Positions 13,437 through 21,526 of a stretch of DNA of 44,113 bases are shown one piece after another; the stretch's first letter is position 1; each line of letters opens with the position of its first letter. The stretch is taken from IMG/VR virus record IMGVR_UViG_3300044977_000237, positions 1-44,113 of that record; one strand, 5' to 3'. The position numbers were made by a program, and so were the translations under genes. The stretch comes from a virus. The notes beneath the pieces were generated by a model. The model did no database searches. It was not told the origin of the DNA and saw only the letters and a list, made by a program, of their open reading frames with translations.

Positions 13437-13556
13437 ATGGCAGAGGGCGCGGCGGCCAAGGATGCCGCGCGAGCCGCACTGTTGGCGCTCCGCGCCGCGC
13501 GCCAAGAAGAGTGGGAGCACCGACCTCTCCCGTTGGCGCTCGCGGCGGCGGGGTAG
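13437..13556 (+). CDS. Possible 39-residue ORF
   Basis: ATG 13437 opens a 39-codon Ala-rich frame (MAEGAAAKDAARAALLALRA...) in the 200-base gap between terL and the next gene. No clear ribosome site was seen and there is no similarity. It may be a small gene or a chance frame. Confidence 0.3.
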   Translation: MAEGAAAKDAARAALLALRAARQEEWEHRPLPLALAAAG

Positions 13557-13620
13557 ACCAGCGGGCGGCCCTGTGCGAGGCTTGAGGCCCGCGGCGAAGA
13601 GGCTGCGGGCAGGAGAGATC

Positions 13621-14184
13621 ATGGCCGAGACGAAGCCGACGAACGAAGAGATCATGGCCGCCGCGATCACGAAGGGCATCGCGGAGGGGCTGGCGAAGCT
13701 CGTCCCCGTGCTCCGGCCGCAAGACCCGCTCGAGGCGGCCGGCCTCTCCCCGGAGCGCATCGCGCAGATCCGCACGCCGCCGCAGCCGAAGCGCTGGCGG
13801 CTCGTCGCGGTGCGCTTCCCCACGGGCGCCACCGCGGTGGCCAACGTGGTGGAGTCGAGCAAGTTCAAGGGCGGGCGCATCACGAGCTTCACGGCGTACC
13901 GCCACCCCCCCGAGGCGTACGCCCACGAGGACGAGGGCGGGCGCGTTCCCACGGGGTTCCCGATCTGGCGCGGCGGGCAGGCGCTCAACATCGCGCCCGA
14001 CGAGGAGCCCGCGAACGGCTCGCTCGATCCGGTGTTCCTCCAGTGGCGGTACGAGACCTTCTGGAAGCGCGACCTGACCGACTTCATCGGCGCCGAGTTG
14101 ACGGCGCCCCTCTGCGCGGAGCCCGAGGGCATGCAGACGCCATGGCAGAAGGGCCACGTGCTCGTGCAGGCGCTGGCGGCCTAG
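13621..14184 (+). CDS. Structural-cluster hypothetical protein (187 aa)
   Basis: ATG 13621 follows GGAGA by a few bases, which decides it over an upstream in-frame ATG at 13462. An N-terminal helix (ETKPTNEEIMAAAITKGIAE) precedes a globular part with VRFPTGATAVANVVES, GRITSFTAYRHPPEAY and a Trp/Phe-rich C-terminus (FLQWRYETFWKRDLTDFIGA). It sits between terL and the portal. No family recognised. Confidence 0.6.
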   Translation: MAETKPTNEEIMAAAITKGIAEGLAKLVPVLRPQDPLEAAGLSPERIAQIRTPPQPKRWRLVAVRFPTGATAVANVVESSKFKGGRITSFTAYRHPPEAYAHEDEGGRVPTGFPIWRGGQALNIAPDEEPANGSLDPVFLQWRYETFWKRDLTDFIGAELTAPLCAEPEGMQTPWQKGHVLVQALAA

Positions 14185-14187
14185 CCC

Positions 14188-15678
14188 GTGGCGTCGTCGC
14201 TCGAGCGGGATCCTGGATATGGTCCGGCTCCCGGCAACCCCACGGGGCCGGCGCGCGGCGGCGGCGTGCCGTTCGGCGATCTCGTGCGGCGGCAGATGGC
14301 TGGGCTCGATGTGCCGACCATCACGGACCCGGCCTTCGCCGGCAAGGTGGTCGACGCGACCGACGGCGATACGAGGGCGCGCGCGAAGCTCATCTACCGC
14401 GACGTGCCGCTCGTCACGATCCAGAACACGTGGAGCATCGAGGAGGCGCGCGCTGCGGTGTGGGCGCACCTCAACGGCATCTTCTACACGTCGGGGCAGC
14501 TCTGGGAGAGCATCCTCGGCGACGACCGCGTGACGAGCACGCTCAACAGCCGCGCGTCGGCCATCTTCGGGCGCGAGGTGCGCTTCAAGGCGGCGGACGA
14601 CAGCGCGGCGGCGCGCGACGTGTGCAACGCGTGGGAGAGGTGGTGGCCGCGCCTGAGCGGCACCGCAGCGATCCGCGAGATGTTCGATTACGGCATCGGC
14701 ATGGGGTTCTCGCACGGCCAACTGTGCTGGGACACGACGCAGCCGGGGCTCGACTTCGCGCCGAGGCTCTTCCCGTGGCACCCGGTGTACGAGTGGTACG
14801 ACTGGGATAGCCGATGCTTCCAGGCCATCGGCTCCGACGCGCAGATCCCCATCATCCCGGGCAACGGGAAGTGGGTTGAGTTCTCGCACTTCATGTCCTA
14901 CCGCGCGTGGATCCACGGCGCGCTGCGGCCCGTGGTGGAACCGTGGATGCTCCGGCACTTCGGCTTCCGCGACATGGCCCGGTTCGGCGAGGTTCACGGC
15001 TCGCCGACGCGCAAGGGTTACGTGCCGATGGTCGGCGACCCCATCGAGCGCGCGGAGTTCGAGTCGTCGCTTGCGCGGCTCGGCGCGAACACCGCGATCA
15101 TCGTGCCACGCGGCGTCGATCAAAACGACGGGCTCGGGTACGACTACGACCTTGTGGAGGCCACTTCGACGGCGTGGCAGGTTCACCCCGGCCAGATCGA
15201 CCGCTGCGACATGGCGATCGTCCTCGCGCTCCTGATGGTCAACCTGGAGACGCAGGTCGATGGCGGCGGCGCCTGGGGGGCCAAGAGCAAGATGGACGTC
15301 CGCTCCGAGGGCGCCATGCTCGACAACGCCTCGTGGAAGCGGACGATCTACACCGACATTGCGCGGCCCTTCGCCTATCTCAACGCGGGCGACGCGAACC
15401 TGGCCCCGTGGACGTGGTGGGACGTCGTGGGGCGCGAGACGTACGCGGACAACGCCAAGCAGCTCCAGGCCGTGTCGACGGGGTACGCGGCGCTCCGGCA
15501 GGCGGGGGTGAAGTTCAAGGACGCCGAGAAGGTGCGCGTGTGGTTCGGCGAGAAGTTCGGGCTCAGCGACATGCCCGAGTTCGAGCTCGGCGACCCGGTA
15601 GCGAAGGGCGGCGCGGTCAGCGGTGGGCCCGGCGGCGAGCCTCCTCCCGGCACGCCTCCGCGGGGGCCCGGGAAGTGA
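14188..15678 (+). CDS. Portal protein (Mu gp29 / DUF935 type)
   Basis: The 496-residue product starts at GTG 14188. Segments fit DUF935-type portals: TSGQLWESILGDDRVTSTLN near residue 93, FDYGIGMGFSHGQLCWDTT, KWVEFSHFMSYRAWIHGALR, PIERAEFESSLARLGANTAI and QIDRCDMAIVLALLMVNLET. It forms the dodecameric DNA channel at the capsid vertex. The C-terminus ends in a flexible Gly/Pro tail. Together with the Mu gpT-like capsid and DUF1320 protein it places the head module in the Mu-like lineage. Confidence 0.82.
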   Translation: MASSLERDPGYGPAPGNPTGPARGGGVPFGDLVRRQMAGLDVPTITDPAFAGKVVDATDGDTRARAKLIYRDVPLVTIQNTWSIEEARAAVWAHLNGIFYTSGQLWESILGDDRVTSTLNSRASAIFGREVRFKAADDSAAARDVCNAWERWWPRLSGTAAIREMFDYGIGMGFSHGQLCWDTTQPGLDFAPRLFPWHPVYEWYDWDSRCFQAIGSDAQIPIIPGNGKWVEFSHFMSYRAWIHGALRPVVEPWMLRHFGFRDMARFGEVHGSPTRKGYVPMVGDPIERAEFESSLARLGANTAIIVPRGVDQNDGLGYDYDLVEATSTAWQVHPGQIDRCDMAIVLALLMVNLETQVDGGGAWGAKSKMDVRSEGAMLDNASWKRTIYTDIARPFAYLNAGDANLAPWTWWDVVGRETYADNAKQLQAVSTGYAALRQAGVKFKDAEKVRVWFGEKFGLSDMPEFELGDPVAKGGAVSGGPGGEPPPGTPPRGPGK

Positions 15679-15679
15679 T

Positions 15680-15958
15680 CTACTCGTCGTCCTCGGGCTC
15701 GTCGTCCTCGGGCTCGAAGCGCTTGCCGCTCGGCGCCTTGTCGGTGACGTCGTACGCGGCGAGCGACGCCTTGAGCGAGGAGAGCTCGCGCCCCTCGACG
15801 GGCCGGTCCGTCGGCCCCGGATCGGCGTCCGGATCGGGGGCGTCGCTGCCGAGGGTCTCGCGACGCGTGAGGACCACTTCGGCATCGAAGCCGATCGCTG
15901 CCATCCACTTGGCGAGGCGCTTGGGGGCCGGAAGCGTGACGTTTGCGGCCTTTTTCAT
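15680..15958 (-). CDS. Leftward single gene, acidic-tailed protein (92 aa)
   Basis: The start ATG 15958 lies 6 bases after an extended -10 box. MKKAANVTLPAPKRLAKWMA begins a basic N-terminal half. The last 15 residues repeat an acidic unit (EPEDDEPEDDE). It lies antisense between portal and the HNH-protease gene and stops one base from the portal stop. It reads as an independently transcribed accessory gene. No family recognised. Confidence 0.55.
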   Translation of the reverse strand: MKKAANVTLPAPKRLAKWMAAIGFDAEVVLTRRETLGSDAPDPDADPGPTDRPVEGRELSSLKASLAAYDVTDKAPSGKRFEPEDDEPEDDE

Positions 15959-15964
15959 GGCGAA

Positions 15965-15973
15965 ATGATAGCA
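15965..15973 (-). promoter_or_regulatory. Extended -10 promoter, probably leaderless
   Basis: TGC-TATCAT (minus strand, 15965-15973) stands 6 bases from ATG 15958. No matching -35 is present at normal spacing (a TTGACG lies 21 bases up), as expected for extended -10 promoters. Confidence 0.45.
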
Positions 15974-15977
15974 CGCC

Positions 15978-17414
15978 ATGTCCCAGCATTCCGTCAAATT
16001 CGAGGAGGCGAAGCGGCACGCGGTCTACCTGCGCGACGGCTACAAGTGCGCGTACACCGGACAGGTGGACACGACCTACACGGGGGTGGGGCTGTCGATC
16101 GATCACATCAAGGCCCGCGCGTCGGGTGGCGCCCCGCAGAACACGAAGCTCTCGCCCGGGACGAACCTGATCACGTCCTCGGCGTCCGCCAACTACGCCA
16201 AGCAGGACAAGACCCCGGCGCAGTGGACCGCGTACCTCGCCGCCAACGAGCCCCCGAAGGGGGGGCTGACCGTCGATTTCAAGGACATTCGGAAGCAGGC
16301 GCGGCAGCGGCTGGACCTGAGGCGGGGCGAGCAGCTCGCCGACCTCGCAAGGGAGGCGCGTGAGGCGAGGGGGCCGCACGGAGAAGAAACCAAGAAGAGC
16401 CGCGCCATCGCGGCGAAGTCCGCGGCGATCGTGGCCAGCTACCAGGCCGAGCAGAAGGCGAAGGCCGAGAAGAAAGCGGGGCCCGGCGTGCGTCACGATC
16501 CCAAGGACGGGCGCTTCCAGCCCGGCAACGAGTCGCGCCGCTACGCGCTACGCACCGGAGAACCGCTCGCGATCAGCGCGGACGCGATCCGCCGCGACGC
16601 GGACGGGTTCTTTGTGATGAGCGGCGGGTCGCCCCCGCCCAACGACGCGCGAGGCACCGTTGCGATCGTCAACGTCCGCGGCGCGCTCCAGCATTGGGCG
16701 TGCGAGTGGGGAGACAGCTATGAGGGGCTCGTGGCGCGCGTCGCGGAGGCGCTCGCGTCGTACCCCTCGTCGGTGCTGCTGCGGATCGACTCCCCAGGCG
16801 GCGTCGTGGCGGGGCTCAACGAGTGCGTGATCCGGCTCCAGCGCATGAGTCGCGAGGCGAAGATCCCGCTCGTCGCGTACATCGACGAGCTGGCCGCAAG
16901 CGCTGCCTACGCGCTCTGCTGCGCGTGCGAGCGCATCCTCTGCCCGCCGAGCGGCATCGCGGGCAGCGTGGGCGTGATCTCGACCATGGTCTCCATGGCC
17001 GCGCGCGACGAGCGCGAGGGCGTGGCCTTCCGGATCATCACATCGGGCAAACGGAAGGCCGACGGGCACCTCCACGTGCCCATCACCGAGGACGCTGTCC
17101 GCGCCGAGACCGCGCGCAACAACGAGCTCGCCGCGCAGTTCTTCGCGCTCGCATCGAAGGCGCGGAGGAGGCCGGCGGCGCGGCTCGAAGGGCTCCAGGC
17201 CGCCATCTACCTCGGGCGCGATGCCAAGCGGGTCGGCCTCGTGGACGAGGTGGTCGGCCTCGACGACGCCCTCCTCGGCCTCGATCGCTCCGCGGTCGGC
17301 GGCGCGCCCCGGCCGGCCCCCAACGAGGGGAACATCACCGACCGGCGGGCGAGGGAGCTTCGCGCCGACGTCTCGCGGCTCCTCAAGGCCGGGGGCGGCT
17401 TGCCCCGCGCTTGA
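15978..17414 (+). CDS. HNH endonuclease fused to S49-type prohead protease
   Basis: One 478-codon frame joins two enzymes. Residues 1-85 form an HNH nuclease: YLRDGYKCAYTGQ, LSIDHIKARASGG (DH about 42-43), NLITSSASANYAKQDKT. Residues about 90-200 are a charged helical linker. Residues about 210-420 are an S49/SppA-ClpP-like serine protease: GTVAIVNVRGAL, LLRIDSPGGVVAGL (about 268), YIDELAASAAYALCCACERI with the nucleophile Ser near 308, and SGIAGSVGVISTMVS. S49 proteases such as lambda gpC mature proheads; HNH proteins often assist packaging terminases. An internal ATG at 16618 could also give protease alone. No ribosome site is obvious at ATG 15978. Confidence 0.85.
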   Translation: MSQHSVKFEEAKRHAVYLRDGYKCAYTGQVDTTYTGVGLSIDHIKARASGGAPQNTKLSPGTNLITSSASANYAKQDKTPAQWTAYLAANEPPKGGLTVDFKDIRKQARQRLDLRRGEQLADLAREAREARGPHGEETKKSRAIAAKSAAIVASYQAEQKAKAEKKAGPGVRHDPKDGRFQPGNESRRYALRTGEPLAISADAIRRDADGFFVMSGGSPPPNDARGTVAIVNVRGALQHWACEWGDSYEGLVARVAEALASYPSSVLLRIDSPGGVVAGLNECVIRLQRMSREAKIPLVAYIDELAASAAYALCCACERILCPPSGIAGSVGVISTMVSMAARDEREGVAFRIITSGKRKADGHLHVPITEDAVRAETARNNELAAQFFALASKARRRPAARLEGLQAAIYLGRDAKRVGLVDEVVGLDDALLGLDRSAVGGAPRPAPNEGNITDRRARELRADVSRLLKAGGGLPRA

Positions 17415-17420
17415 CCGGCG

Positions 17421-17479
17421 CCCCGTCCGGGGTGCATGCTTGTCCCTGCCCGCCCGGTGCCCCTCGTTGACGCGAGGGG
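17421..17479. other. Two hairpins between protease and scaffold genes
   Basis: CCCCG-TC-CGGGG (17421-17432) and CCCCTCG-TTGACG-CGAGGGG (17460-17479) are perfect small stem-loops in the 105-base gap. They may tune expression or mRNA decay between the protease, needed in few copies, and the scaffold and capsid genes, needed in many. Confidence 0.5.
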
Positions 17480-17519
17480 AGAGCGCTACCGCTCGTAACC
17501 CTCCGCGGCCGGGCCGCCC

Positions 17520-18311
17520 ATGCCCCTCCTCTCGCTCGACGCGCTCATCAAGCGCACCCAGGCCGCCATCGACGCCGAGAGCGAGCCGAAGGCGCTCCGC
17601 GTGCTCCAGGCGAACCTCGCCGCGTTCCTCGCCACGAAGGCCGAGATGGACGACGACGACGGGGACGAGGACGACAAGGACCAGGACGAGAAGTCCAAGG
17701 CCAAGAAGGCCGCCGAGGAGGCCGCCAAGGCGAAGAAAAGCGCCGAGGCCGCGAAGCACCGCGCCAAGGCGGCCGAGTGGAAGGCCAAGGCCGAGGAGGC
17801 CGAAGAGGCCGCCAAGAAGTGCGAGGAGGACGACGAGGAGAGCGAGGAGGCCAAGAAGGCCAGCGCCGCGCTCCGCCAAGCCACGGCGCATCTCGCGTCC
17901 CTTCCCGGCGGCGAGGCGCTCGGGGCGCAGCTCGCGTCGCTCGGGCAGGACATCGCCACCCTCAAGAAGGGCCGGGAGGGGGACGAGCGCGAGGCGCTGA
18001 TCGCGAGCGTCCAGAAGCAGACCACGAAGGCGGAGCGCGCGGACCTCGCGACGTGGCCGCTCGAGGTCGTACGCGGCTTCGTCGCGACGCGCGTCAAGTC
18101 GGGGCTCGTCTACACGGACGAAGAAGCCCTCGCGAAGCCGAAGGCGAAGGGCAAGCCGGGGACGGCCGAGTCGCTGCCCGCGGAGACGCTGGCGATGATC
18201 GAGCAGGCCGTCGGCGCCTATCCGCTCCCGGACAAGAAGGAGTACCGCGCGACGCTCATCGCGGCGCACATCGCGGCGGCCGCAAAGACGAGCGCCGAGG
18301 GGAGGTACTGA
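17520..18311 (+). CDS. Scaffold-like coiled-coil protein
   Basis: The 263-residue product starts at ATG 17520. Residues about 40-115 are an extremely charged Lys/Glu/Ala coiled coil with an acidic run (MDDDDGDEDDKDQDE), followed by a globular C-terminus (PLEVVRGFVATRVKSGLVYT). Position between the protease and decoration/capsid genes and the composition fit a head scaffold that the protease removes. Confidence 0.65.
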   Translation: MPLLSLDALIKRTQAAIDAESEPKALRVLQANLAAFLATKAEMDDDDGDEDDKDQDEKSKAKKAAEEAAKAKKSAEAAKHRAKAAEWKAKAEEAEEAAKKCEEDDEESEEAKKASAALRQATAHLASLPGGEALGAQLASLGQDIATLKKGREGDEREALIASVQKQTTKAERADLATWPLEVVRGFVATRVKSGLVYTDEEALAKPKAKGKPGTAESLPAETLAMIEQAVGAYPLPDKKEYRATLIAAHIAAAAKTSAEGRY

Positions 18312-18312
18312 C

Positions 18313-18843
18313 ATGGCAGGCATGACCGGCCCGGTTCCCGTGATCCGATTCGGCGTCGGGGACGCGCACGATCAGCCCGTCGCCTACGGCGCCGGCGCGA
18401 CACAGCAGTTCTACTACGGCGAGGTCGCGCTGATGTCCGGCAGCGGCGCCGTCACCACCGGCTTCCTGAAGAACGCCGCGACGCCCGGCAGCGCCGACAT
18501 CGTGGTCGGCATGATCGGCGACCCGGCCGGCGGCAGCTTCGTCGAGACGGGCTCCGGCATCGTCGGCGGTACGGCGGACGGCGCGGTGCAGATCAACGTG
18601 CAGACTGGCGCCTTCTTCTTCCAGTCGGGCACCGGCTCGGACCAGCTCAGCGCCGCGACGAACGGCAAGAACGTGTACCTCGGGAACGAGACCGCGAGCG
18701 GGCCGGTCGCCTGCGCCACCTCCGCCTCCTCCACGCGGCCCATCCTCGGCGTGCAGCTCCCGCAGGACCCCGGCATCGCCGGCGGCTTCACCCCCGGCGC
18801 CGGCTATTGGCCGGTCGTCCTCAACCAAGTCCCGAGGGTCTGA
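18313..18843 (+). CDS. Head decoration-like protein (176 aa)
   Basis: ATG 18313 follows the scaffold stop by one base. The product is Gly/Ala/Ser-rich beta protein (QQFYYGEVALMSGSGAVTTG; FVETGSGIVGGTADGAVQIN) and ends with a TRPILGVQLPQD block. The place directly before the major capsid gene is where Mu- and lambda-like phages encode the capsid cement. Assignment by composition and position. Confidence 0.6.
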   Translation: MAGMTGPVPVIRFGVGDAHDQPVAYGAGATQQFYYGEVALMSGSGAVTTGFLKNAATPGSADIVVGMIGDPAGGSFVETGSGIVGGTADGAVQINVQTGAFFFQSGTGSDQLSAATNGKNVYLGNETASGPVACATSASSTRPILGVQLPQDPGIAGGFTPGAGYWPVVLNQVPRV

Positions 18844-18846
18844 TCG

Positions 18847-19899
18847 ATGGCCATCACGCCCGCCAACTACGCCGCGTGGATCACGCAGGTCGACACGACG
18901 ATCGGCCACATCTACTCGCAGATGGACCCGCGCTTCAACGCGCGGGAGATCGCGACCGAGCTGCCCATGTCGGGGAGCATCTGGAACGCCGGGTGGACCG
19001 GGCGCATGCCCAAGGCTCGGCCATGGTTCGGCCCCCGCGTCGTCCACGAGCCGGCGGCGCAGACCTACCAGGTGGCGCCCATCCCGTACGAGCTGACCTA
19101 CGGCATCGACCGATTCATCCTCGACGACAGCGACGTCAACAGCGAGTCGATCTTCTGGCGCACGCTGCCGGACATGGCGATGCAGTGGCGGCGGTGGGAG
19201 GTGTACGAGACGCGCGACCTCCTCGAAGGCACCGGCGTGCAGGCGGGCACCAACGGCGTCGGGGGGAACCGACAGAACGGGCTCGACGGGCTGCGCGCCT
19301 TCTCCACGGCGCACCCGATCAACATCTACCTCCCGAGCTTCAACGGAGGTGGCAACGCGCTGTTCGCGGGCGGCACCTACTGCAACGACTTCACCGGCGG
19401 CGGCGTCACGATCAACGGCACGCTGATCGGCGGCGCGCTCGGGCAGACGAGCTTCTCGTCGCTGCTCCAGTACATCCAGGTCATCCCCGACGAGAGCGGC
19501 GAGGCCCTCGGCGTGATGCCGGACGTCATGCTCGTCCCCTCGACGCTCCAGATCGAGGCCAACTTCATCCTGACCGCGGCCTTCCTCGCCTCGCCCGTGT
19601 GGGGCGCGTTCTCGCCGCTCACCGGCCAGGTGGGCACCGCGGACAACATGCTCCGCAAGGTGGGCGTGCGCCCCCTCGTCCACCCCTTCCTGCGCAACAC
19701 GACGCGGTGGTACCTGCTCGACACGTCGCACGCGATCAAGCCCTTCCTGTGGGTCCGCCGCGAGGCTCCTCGCACGGTCCCGCGCGTCACCGAGAACGAT
19801 CCGATCGTCTTCGATCTCCACAAGTATTTGTGGGGAGGCTGGGCGCGCGGCACCCCCGCGTGGAATTACTCGTGGCTCTTCTTCCGGTCGGGCCCGTAG
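18847..19899 (+). CDS. Major capsid protein (Mu gpT-like)
   Basis: The 350-residue product resembles Mu-type major head subunits: IATELPMSGSIWNAGWTGRM, PIPYELTYGIDRFILDDSDV, DMAMQWRRWEVYETRDLLEG, and PDVMLVPSTLQIEANFIL in the second half. The HK97 fold is expected. Near 155-185 there is a Gly/Asn-rich loop (FNGGGNALFAGGTYCNDFTG). It is preceded by the scaffold and decoration genes. Confidence 0.85.
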   Translation: MAITPANYAAWITQVDTTIGHIYSQMDPRFNAREIATELPMSGSIWNAGWTGRMPKARPWFGPRVVHEPAAQTYQVAPIPYELTYGIDRFILDDSDVNSESIFWRTLPDMAMQWRRWEVYETRDLLEGTGVQAGTNGVGGNRQNGLDGLRAFSTAHPINIYLPSFNGGGNALFAGGTYCNDFTGGGVTINGTLIGGALGQTSFSSLLQYIQVIPDESGEALGVMPDVMLVPSTLQIEANFILTAAFLASPVWGAFSPLTGQVGTADNMLRKVGVRPLVHPFLRNTTRWYLLDTSHAIKPFLWVRREAPRTVPRVTENDPIVFDLHKYLWGGWARGTPAWNYSWLFFRSGP

Positions 19900-19902
19900 C
19901 GC

Positions 19903-20397
19903 ATGGGCCCCGCGGGCGCTCCCTACGTGGTGTACACGCAGCTCGGCCAGTACGGCCCGGCGGCCGTGCTCAACCTCGCCACGGTGGCGCAGCAGCAGCA
20001 GGCGTGCCTCGACGCGACGGAGATGGCCGACGCGCACATCCGCGGCCGGTACGCGCTCCCGCTGCTCGCGTGGGGGAACGACATCACGCGCAACACAGCG
20101 GCAGTCGCGTGGTACCTGCTCATGGACGGCCCGATCGGCTGGGCGTCGCAGGAGGGCAGCGACCGGAACATCCGACAGGCGTACGCGCGCGCCATGGGCG
20201 GTCCTGACCCCGACAACCCCGGCTACGTCCACCCCGGCTTCTTCCCCGGCATCCAGCGGCAGAACGTCCATCCCGACGTGACGCCCTCCATCACCCCGGG
20301 GCAGGACCCCGGTCACGACGAGCCGCGCGTGTTCTCCGACCCCCCGCGCGGCTGGCAGCAGTTCCGCTGCGGCCGGCCCGTCGTGGGGGGCTTTTGA
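19903..20397 (+). CDS. DUF1320-type head-tail adaptor (Mu gp36-like)
   Basis: The 164-residue product shows the all-helical adaptor signature of DUF1320: QQQQACLDATEMADAHIRGR, YALPLLAWGNDITRNTAAVA and WYLLMDGP. The C-terminal 60 residues are Pro/Gly-rich. It should sit below the portal. The last base pairs overlap the next frame's TTG. Confidence 0.75.
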   Translation: MGPAGAPYVVYTQLGQYGPAAVLNLATVAQQQQACLDATEMADAHIRGRYALPLLAWGNDITRNTAAVAWYLLMDGPIGWASQEGSDRNIRQAYARAMGGPDPDNPGYVHPGFFPGIQRQNVHPDVTPSITPGQDPGHDEPRVFSDPPRGWQQFRCGRPVVGGF

Positions 20398-20615
20398 GCG
20401 TGTGCGACGCACGAGCAATGGCCGCAGCCGTCCACGCCACCGGCAACACGTCGGTGACCGAGCTCGACGTGTGGTGCCCGACGCACGGTGCGCCCCCCGG
20501 CCAGCCGTGCGGAGCGCCCGTCAAGGTCCAGACGTTCGCGCCGCTCGCGCCGTCCATCTATGAGCTTCTGCCGTTCACGCTCATCGTCGGCGACGCGACC
20601 ACGAGGCTCGCATGA
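20394..20615 (+). CDS. Small Cys-containing protein (71-73 aa)
   Basis: The frame can begin at TTG 20394, overlapping the adaptor stop (TTGA), or at GTG 20400. It carries WCPTHGAPPGQPCGAP, the CxxHxxxxGxxC pattern of small phage zinc-finger proteins. It overlaps the next ATG. Probably a minor head-completion or regulatory protein; role unknown. Confidence 0.5.
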   Translation: MSVCDARAMAAAVHATGNTSVTELDVWCPTHGAPPGQPCGAPVKVQTFAPLAPSIYELLPFTLIVGDATTRLA

Positions 20616-21517
20616 TCGGCGCCCTCGTCGCGCTCACGTCGCTGAACCTCACGAGCGTGCTGGTCACCGAGTACGACGTGGTGGCGAAGACGTGGCCGAT
20701 CACCGCCGCGACCGCGACGACGCCGATCACCGTCACCTCGGCGGCGCACGGCGTGCCGCTCGGCCGTGTCGTCCACGGCATCGTGTCCGGGGTCGAGGGC
20801 GAGACCGAGGCCAACGGCCTGTGGGTCGCCACGCCGCTCGATGCCGACACCTTCGCGCTCTCGACGCTCAGCGCACAGGGCGAACCCGCCCCGAGCGTCG
20901 GCGTGAACGCCTACACCACCGGAGGGCAGCTCCAGTGCGCGTTCCCCGAGTACGCGATCCTCCTCGGCCGGCGCAACCTCGCGCTGGCGAGCGCGGCGGC
21001 GACGCCCCGCGTGATCTTCATCCCCTGCGCCGCGCGCGGGTGGGGCTTCGAGAGCTACGGCGGCGCGAACCCCAACATCCTCCCCGCGGTCTACCCCAAC
21101 GTGCGCGGCTCGCTCGAGCAGCAGGCGATGACGCTCGCCCCGCAGATCGCGACGCAGTTTCCGACCTTCGAGGTCCACATCTACGGCTGCGCGCCCGACT
21201 ACGGCGCCGCCGGCCCCTCGCCCGACTACGGGGACTTCGACGCGACGCAGGCGATCATGTGGGCGCTGTACGGCGTCCTGTTCGACGAGACCGGCGGCCT
21301 CCCTCGCTGCAAGGTGCTCCGCGAGCGGTGGCCCTCACAGGAAGAGGGGGCCGGGTCGATGACGCAGCGCGGGCAGCACTACGCCGCGATCGTCGAGTTC
21401 CAGCAGGGCGTGACGAAGGTCCCCGGCACGTTCGCGCCGATCGGCGTCACCGGCCAGATCACCGTCGAGCCCGTCAACCCCGCCTCGGGCGATCCCGTGG
21501 TCATCACCATCGCGTAG
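20612..21517 (+). CDS. Neck/tail-terminator region protein with FCCH-like domain (301 aa)
   Basis: Residues about 35-85 (PITVTSAAHGVPLGRVVHG, then NGLWVATPLDADTFAL) match the small beta module often labelled ubiquitin-activating-enzyme FCCH, which recurs in phage tail proteins and reads the pattern tsaaHGxxxGdxVxixG. The rest (PEYAILLGRRNLALASAAAT; DATQAIMWALYGVLFDETGG) suggests a neck or tail-terminator protein by position, between adaptor and sheath. No firm family. Confidence 0.55.
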   Translation: MIGALVALTSLNLTSVLVTEYDVVAKTWPITAATATTPITVTSAAHGVPLGRVVHGIVSGVEGETEANGLWVATPLDADTFALSTLSAQGEPAPSVGVNAYTTGGQLQCAFPEYAILLGRRNLALASAAATPRVIFIPCAARGWGFESYGGANPNILPAVYPNVRGSLEQQAMTLAPQIATQFPTFEVHIYGCAPDYGAAGPSPDYGDFDATQAIMWALYGVLFDETGGLPRCKVLRERWPSQEEGAGSMTQRGQHYAAIVEFQQGVTKVPGTFAPIGVTGQITVEPVNPASGDPVVITIA

Positions 21518-21526
21518 GAGGAGCCT

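Noticed and set aside
13372-15885. An 837-codon minus-strand frame opposite the portal
   Set aside because: It is an Arg/His-rich antisense shadow in a very GC-rich genome, with the portal clearly on the other strand.
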